From the NCBI GenBank assembly GCA_951799445.1, contig OX637287.1:7440001-7504000 (forward strand): DNA of 64,000 nucleotides. Direction: 5' to 3'. Under the pieces are notes generated by a model, which was not told the origin of the DNA, made no database searches, and saw only the letters and a list, made by a program, of their open reading frames with translations. Numbering within the stretch: position 1 is the stretch's first letter; every line of letters starts with the position of its first letter. Below, piece after piece: positions 59,700 to 64,000 of the stretch. This DNA comes from Pseudisothecium myosuroides. Taxonomy: Eukaryota; Streptophyta; Bryopsida; Hypnales; Lembophyllaceae. The translations under genes and the position numbers were made by a program.

Positions 59700-61112
59700 A
59701 CATGTAAAAAAATATCTTTAAAAATCACCATAATTACAGCTAAAGGAACATGTTTTACATATGCTTACATGTTTATAAAATGTTTTACATATGGGCATGT
59801 TTTATAGATGGACAAGTCTGCATTCATCCATTGTTCAAAATTTGATTTGTAGATTACATTCATTTAGACTTGCAAACATGTCCGTAAGTAAGACGATTTA
59901 TGAACATTTTAAAAATCTTTAAAAATCTCCATAATTAAATTTTTGAATTTAATGAAAAATCCCTATAATGATTGCACATATTTGATCCATAATCAATTTT
60001 AGAAGTAATTTTCAATTTTATAAAAATGATTGGTTATTGCAATAGTAGGTCTAACTATATGAATATAATCTCTCTCTCTCTCTATATATATATCATATTT
60101 TACAACTATTGTTTAGAAAATATATTAATTTTATTATTTTAAATTTAATTTGATAATACATCTTTACATTTTTGAAGTGTGGAATATCTTTTGGTTCTTA
60201 ACCCCTGAACGTCCTAGCTCCCCAAATCTAGCCTCTCCAGATTTAATTTTCAAGAAAATGCAGCTAGATCCTACTTGTACAAGTCAAACAGAAGTATAAA
60301 AGACAAAGAGAGTGATGGATGATGATACACCTTTGAGCGCCCCAGTATGAGTTCAAATAATATGATTGTCATCCAAAATTAATCTACATTTATTCAATTT
60401 GCATTCAACATTCATCTATATTTATCTAATTTTTGTAAAAAATTCATCCTAGTATTCACACCAAATAGGCTACATTCACCTAATGTTCATCCAAATCAGT
60501 GTAGGTGAATTCTCATTTATTCAGTTTCTTTTACTATTTGAATTAATTTGAATAGTATATATTTTATAAGCGAATTGTAGATAAGGCTAACTTCATTAGA
60601 AGACATTGAGTTTTTAAAATATTCAACGGTAGATGGGTGGATTTACACCAAGGTTTTTGGAGTGATTATTTGTTAATAAGAATACAAATATTTTGAAAGA
60701 ATAATTGTTGATAATTTTTCATTTTTACAAAGGAAGAAATCACTAAGTTGTTCCAAAATCTTGAGATGATATTACTCTTGTTTATCATAAAGGTATGCAT
60801 TTTATAATTAGTAAATTCATAAGATTTCATCTTTTTTATATTGTATCAAATATTATATATATTATTGTAGTTAAAAATAACAAAATTTAGTAGAGTATGG
60901 ATTCTAGTGATTGTAGCAATGACATATGTAAAGTTTACCTATGTAAAATGTAAGAGGTAGTGCAAGGTTTAATATAAATAGCCAATATACTAAAATTTCA
61001 TATGCAAATGACATTCTTATTTTTCCGTAGTTCAATAAATGCAAAATTGGATTATAAAATTTCGAAAAATAATTTGAAGAAAATTTTAAATTATAATTAT
61101 TGACAATAAAAT
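59700..61112. other. AT-rich spacer with a lone TTAA-type MITE end at 60198
   Basis: TTAACCCCTGAACGTCCTAG at 60198 matches the left terminus of the TTAA MITE family. A TC/TA microsatellite lies at 60068-60092. No gene seen. Confidence 0.5.
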
Positions 61113-61757
61113 GCTCAATCCGTAAATGCTTGAAGCACCAAATTTTGTATTGACAATCTTTGAAGTTAAATAAAACCTTACCAAGTTATATTTTAGTAGT
61201 TTGTATTTAAAAAAAATTCTATTTGAAGTCTAGTTTTAACACCAATTTTTTTATTTTGAAAATGAATGATTATAATTTTTTTATTCAAGATTTTGTGCAA
61301 GGATGTCCATAGCAAATCTTCATTTTCAAATGTTGAGGGCTCTTGAAAATGAGCCTCAAATACATTAGATCTTAGAAAAATAATCTTGTTAGAAATTCAT
61401 TTAAAAAATTGTAGAGTAGATTTTGAGATGCTATAAATTGATTAGAGTTGTGCATGTTATACCCTTTAACCTCATATTTTTTTTGGTGATCCATTTTTTA
61501 GATTTGACATGTGGAAAGAAGATTAAAAGACTTCACATCACGTTCACAATTTTAACATCATCATGAACATTATAATTTTTCAATCCATAAATGATACTGT
61601 TGTATTCTCTTTTCCTATGTAATTTTCAGCATGTCTAGTTTGAATTTGTATGGTTACAATTTAAAAAAATTAATAAACTTACCAAAATGTTGCCTTTTTG
61701 TTTAATTTAAAACAAATTCCCAGAAGCTCAGAGAAGGCCTTGGGAATTAGCGGTGTA
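61113..61757. mobile_element. TTAA-type MITE, diverged sister of 49419-50062
   Basis: Shares blocks in order with 49419-50062: GAAGTTAAATAARACCTTACC, GAAGTCTAGTTTTA, GATTTTGTGCAA, GGGCTCTTGRAAATGAGCCT, TTGTAGAGTAGATTTTGAGA, then AAGGCCTTGGGAATTAGCGG at the right end. Both termini are mutated, so the insertion is old. Confidence 0.82.
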
Positions 61758-62750
61758 AAACTTAAAAATTTGATTGTTGTTTGAGAGATCCTTGAAATTC
61801 AACTTTTAGTCTTTGTATAGAATATACTACTTTAATTTTGCATTTTCTTTTCCATTCTATGACTTCAAAATATAAGAAAAATAAAATTACAAGCTCAAAG
61901 CTTAAAACATTTATTATTTAAAGGAATTTAATTATTTGTAGATGTAAAATTTCCACCATTGCCAAATAATAACAAAAGAGAAGAATTTGTGAATTCAATT
62001 TTGCAGTGGAATTCCACTTATTTGAATTACATACTCTTTAACTAAGGTGCGACCTTTATGACTATACCATATGACTTTCATGTATAATCTTGAAATTATT
62101 TGTGCTTATCCACTAATAATTTTATATTACCATTTCATAAAGTAATTGATTACTGATTTTTTTATTTAAAAAAATGTTTCATATTTATATCTATAATTCT
62201 ATATTTAATTTAAATTGATACAAATTTAATGATAATATATTAAAAATTGATGATGATAATGAGTTAAAGTAATGCATATTTTAATTTATAATTAGTAAAT
62301 ATGATATATAAATTTTTCTAAGTAGAAGGTTATAAATCTAAATCATAAACTTGAGGCCCTGAAATGCACAAAATGATTTATTGATGCAAGCAAGAAGCAC
62401 AATAATAAAACTGTGATTATAAAGCAATACGTAGCAAAAACAAAATAAAATAGCCTTCATATCCAAATATTTTAAAAGATAGTTTGAATTTAATTCTACA
62501 CTTCAATGAAGTGGCATTTCATTCTATAATAAAAATATTAATGCACACCAAATAATTGAATTTTAATATTTTTTATTCCAATTCTAATTCTATTTTTTCC
62601 AATATTTAAAAAAAAATGAAGACAAATGTAATGATAAAAATTAATGAATTCTTAAAGTATAAAATAAGTTTGAAATCCTATATTTGAAAAGACTTGTTTT
62701 TATAATATTGATCTTTATATTAAAAAATAAAATTATAAATTATAAATCCC
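61758..62750. other. AT-rich spacer, nothing recognised
   Basis: Very AT-rich. No exon-like sequence, RNA gene or delimited repeat found. Confidence 0.45.
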
Positions 62751-63810
62751 GTGAACGATAAATTGGATATTTTTATCCCATTGGATTTGTGGCATTTAAT
62801 ACTTTGCTTTGTACCAATAGCTAGTCTTTGTAGATTTCAATTGGTTTGTAATGAGTGGAGAGATATAATTCAAAGCAATGATTTTTGTAATTCAGGACTT
62901 AAAAGTCATTTTGAGAACAACGAAATGCTTGTTGTTGGATATAATTCTTTCTATATTATTTCCTTTCTCAATTTTTCAAGTGGGCAACATTATCAAAGTA
63001 AATGTTCATTTATCAAAATTAATGTCTTAGAAAGTACCAAATACATATTTCTTACTACACAATATGGATTGATTCTAATTTTATGACAGCCTAACTATGT
63101 AATCTTTACTGATTCTATACTTATTTGTAATCCTATTACAAAAACTTATAAATATCTTTTTTTTTGCCTAAAATGCAAATTGATTGGAAAATTGAAGGTG
63201 GTATGATTGAAAATCCCTATTCAAATACATATGAAATAATAACATTTGAAAACCATCCTTTTGATTACCTACATGTCTATAAATCCAACATTGATAAATG
63301 AAAACATACATTAGCATGTTCAATGAAGTTCATGTGACTTTGTGGTCACTCTAGAATAATGTTGTTTACATTTTATGCAAAGGTGGTCTAAATCCAATGC
63401 TTGTGATTTTTGACATAAGAAAAGAAAATTGGTACAAGTATGATTTAGATAAGTATTTTGAAAAAAGATGGAAATTGTTTGTAATTCAACGTAGATTATT
63501 TTTCATTCACATCCATCAAAATGCATTGCTGATACTTGAGTTGGAAACTTATCTAAATAATCAAGATTCAAGAATTAAATTGATGTATTACACTGATATC
63601 GATAATGACTTCCACAATGTAAAAGATACATTGATTTTTGACAATAAAATCATTATTTAAATTTGGAATGGAGGCTCCTTGGGGAGGCTCATTTGTTAAT
63701 GTTTTACAACAAACTATTCCAAATCTCAATTACAATTTTTCTGACATTATAGGTTTTGATTCCAAAGGTTCATTTGACTTTAGTTTATTTAGATTAGATT
63801 CAAGAAATTA
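62751..63810 (+). pseudogene. F-box protein pseudogene
   Basis: Intact members are substrate adaptors of SCF ubiquitin ligases. An N-terminal F-box is readable: DIFIPLDLWHLILCFVPIAS then LCRFQLVCNEWRDIIQS. A kelch-like body follows with GLILIL, a TGA stop, then QPNYVIFTDSILICNPITKT. After a frame change comes DWKIEGGMIENPYSNTYEII, then more stops, then FDIRKENWYKYDLDKYFEKR and VIQRRLFFIHIHQNALLILE. The expected start ATG is GTG. At least three stops and two frame changes break the gene. The tail loses clear similarity near 63810. The first TGA could come from CGA by C-to-T change. AT-rich codon use matches its surroundings. Confidence 0.8.
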
Positions 63811-63959
63811 AACATTTGTAAGTTTAAAACTAGGCACATGCTAATAGTGCATGCAATAATTAATGTCCAAAATAATATGTGTGTATATATATTTTGTACA
63901 ATTAGAAAACAAGGTCCAAATCAACAATGTTCAAATGATTTAGATGTTTTGTATTGCTT

Positions 63960-63995
63960 TGGACATCTTAATTAGGGCCCTATTTCCTACTAGTG
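63960..63995. mobile_element. right terminus of another CACTA element
   Basis: The sequence ending at 63995 is the inverse of CACTAGTAGGAAATAGGGCC, nearly identical to the left end of the 20-kb element (CACTAGTAGAAAATAGGGTC). AAT follows. No matching left end was found in the window, so it is a truncated element, a solo end, or its partner was missed. Confidence 0.6.
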
Positions 63996-64000
63996 AATAC

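Noticed and set aside
1..64000. LTR retrotransposon, CRISPR array, tRNA or rRNA gene
   Set aside because: No long terminal direct repeats with reverse transcriptase, no spaced repeats of CRISPR type, and no complete cloverleaf found. The tRNA-like boxes at 37970-38020 belong to the SINE.

Overview
The window looks like nuclear DNA from a land plant. It is AT-rich, has spliced genes with introns of about 100-1050 bp, and carries a plant-type CACTA (En/Spm) transposon, several MITE families and a tRNA-derived SINE. The PKA regulatory subunit at the left end is not found in flowering plants as far as I know, so a seed-free plant (liverwort, moss, lycophyte or fern) is the best guess. The sequence alone does not decide which.

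Three host genes look intact, all on the + strand. A PKA regulatory-subunit gene (2929-7417, nine exons) has two complete cyclic-nucleotide pockets but no N-terminal docking domain. A WDR82/Swd2-type WD40 gene (39357-43860, ten exons) encodes a subunit of COMPASS and RNA polymerase II termination complexes. A histidine-phosphatase (phosphoglycerate-mutase-like) gene (about 55443-57077) has its catalytic RHG motif changed to CHG. Decayed or partial genes are also present: symplekin-like exons (12388-13366), a TerC-like fragment (34969-35173), unidentified exon-like pieces beside it, and an F-box pseudogene (62751-63810).

The middle third is one 20,008-bp CACTA transposon (14058-34065) with matching termini and an AGG target duplication. 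It carries a TNP2-type transposase on the minus strand, broken by one in-frame TAG, and a second gene on the plus strand (Transposase_24, then coiled coil, then a DUF8039-like domain). Between them lie about 9 kb of tandem repeats, a MITE and a GC-richer island. Clusters of an ATGACT/AGTCAT motif occur at both ends and also inside introns and upstream regions of both element genes. A 1,290-bp non-autonomous CACTA element (9479-10768, ATT duplication) and two single CACTA termini are nearby.

The region 47.8-51.4 kb is a nest of insertions: TTAA-flanked MITEs lie inside one another, and a TA-flanked MITE pair is also nested there. Sister copies in the same window serve as empty sites and fix the target duplications. 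Two other MITE families (about 313 bp and 154 bp) each have two copies, and a SINE at 37939-38187 has an 11-bp target duplication. Several in-frame stops in decayed exons and in the transposase fit C-to-T decay of CAG codons, as expected for methylated plant repeats.
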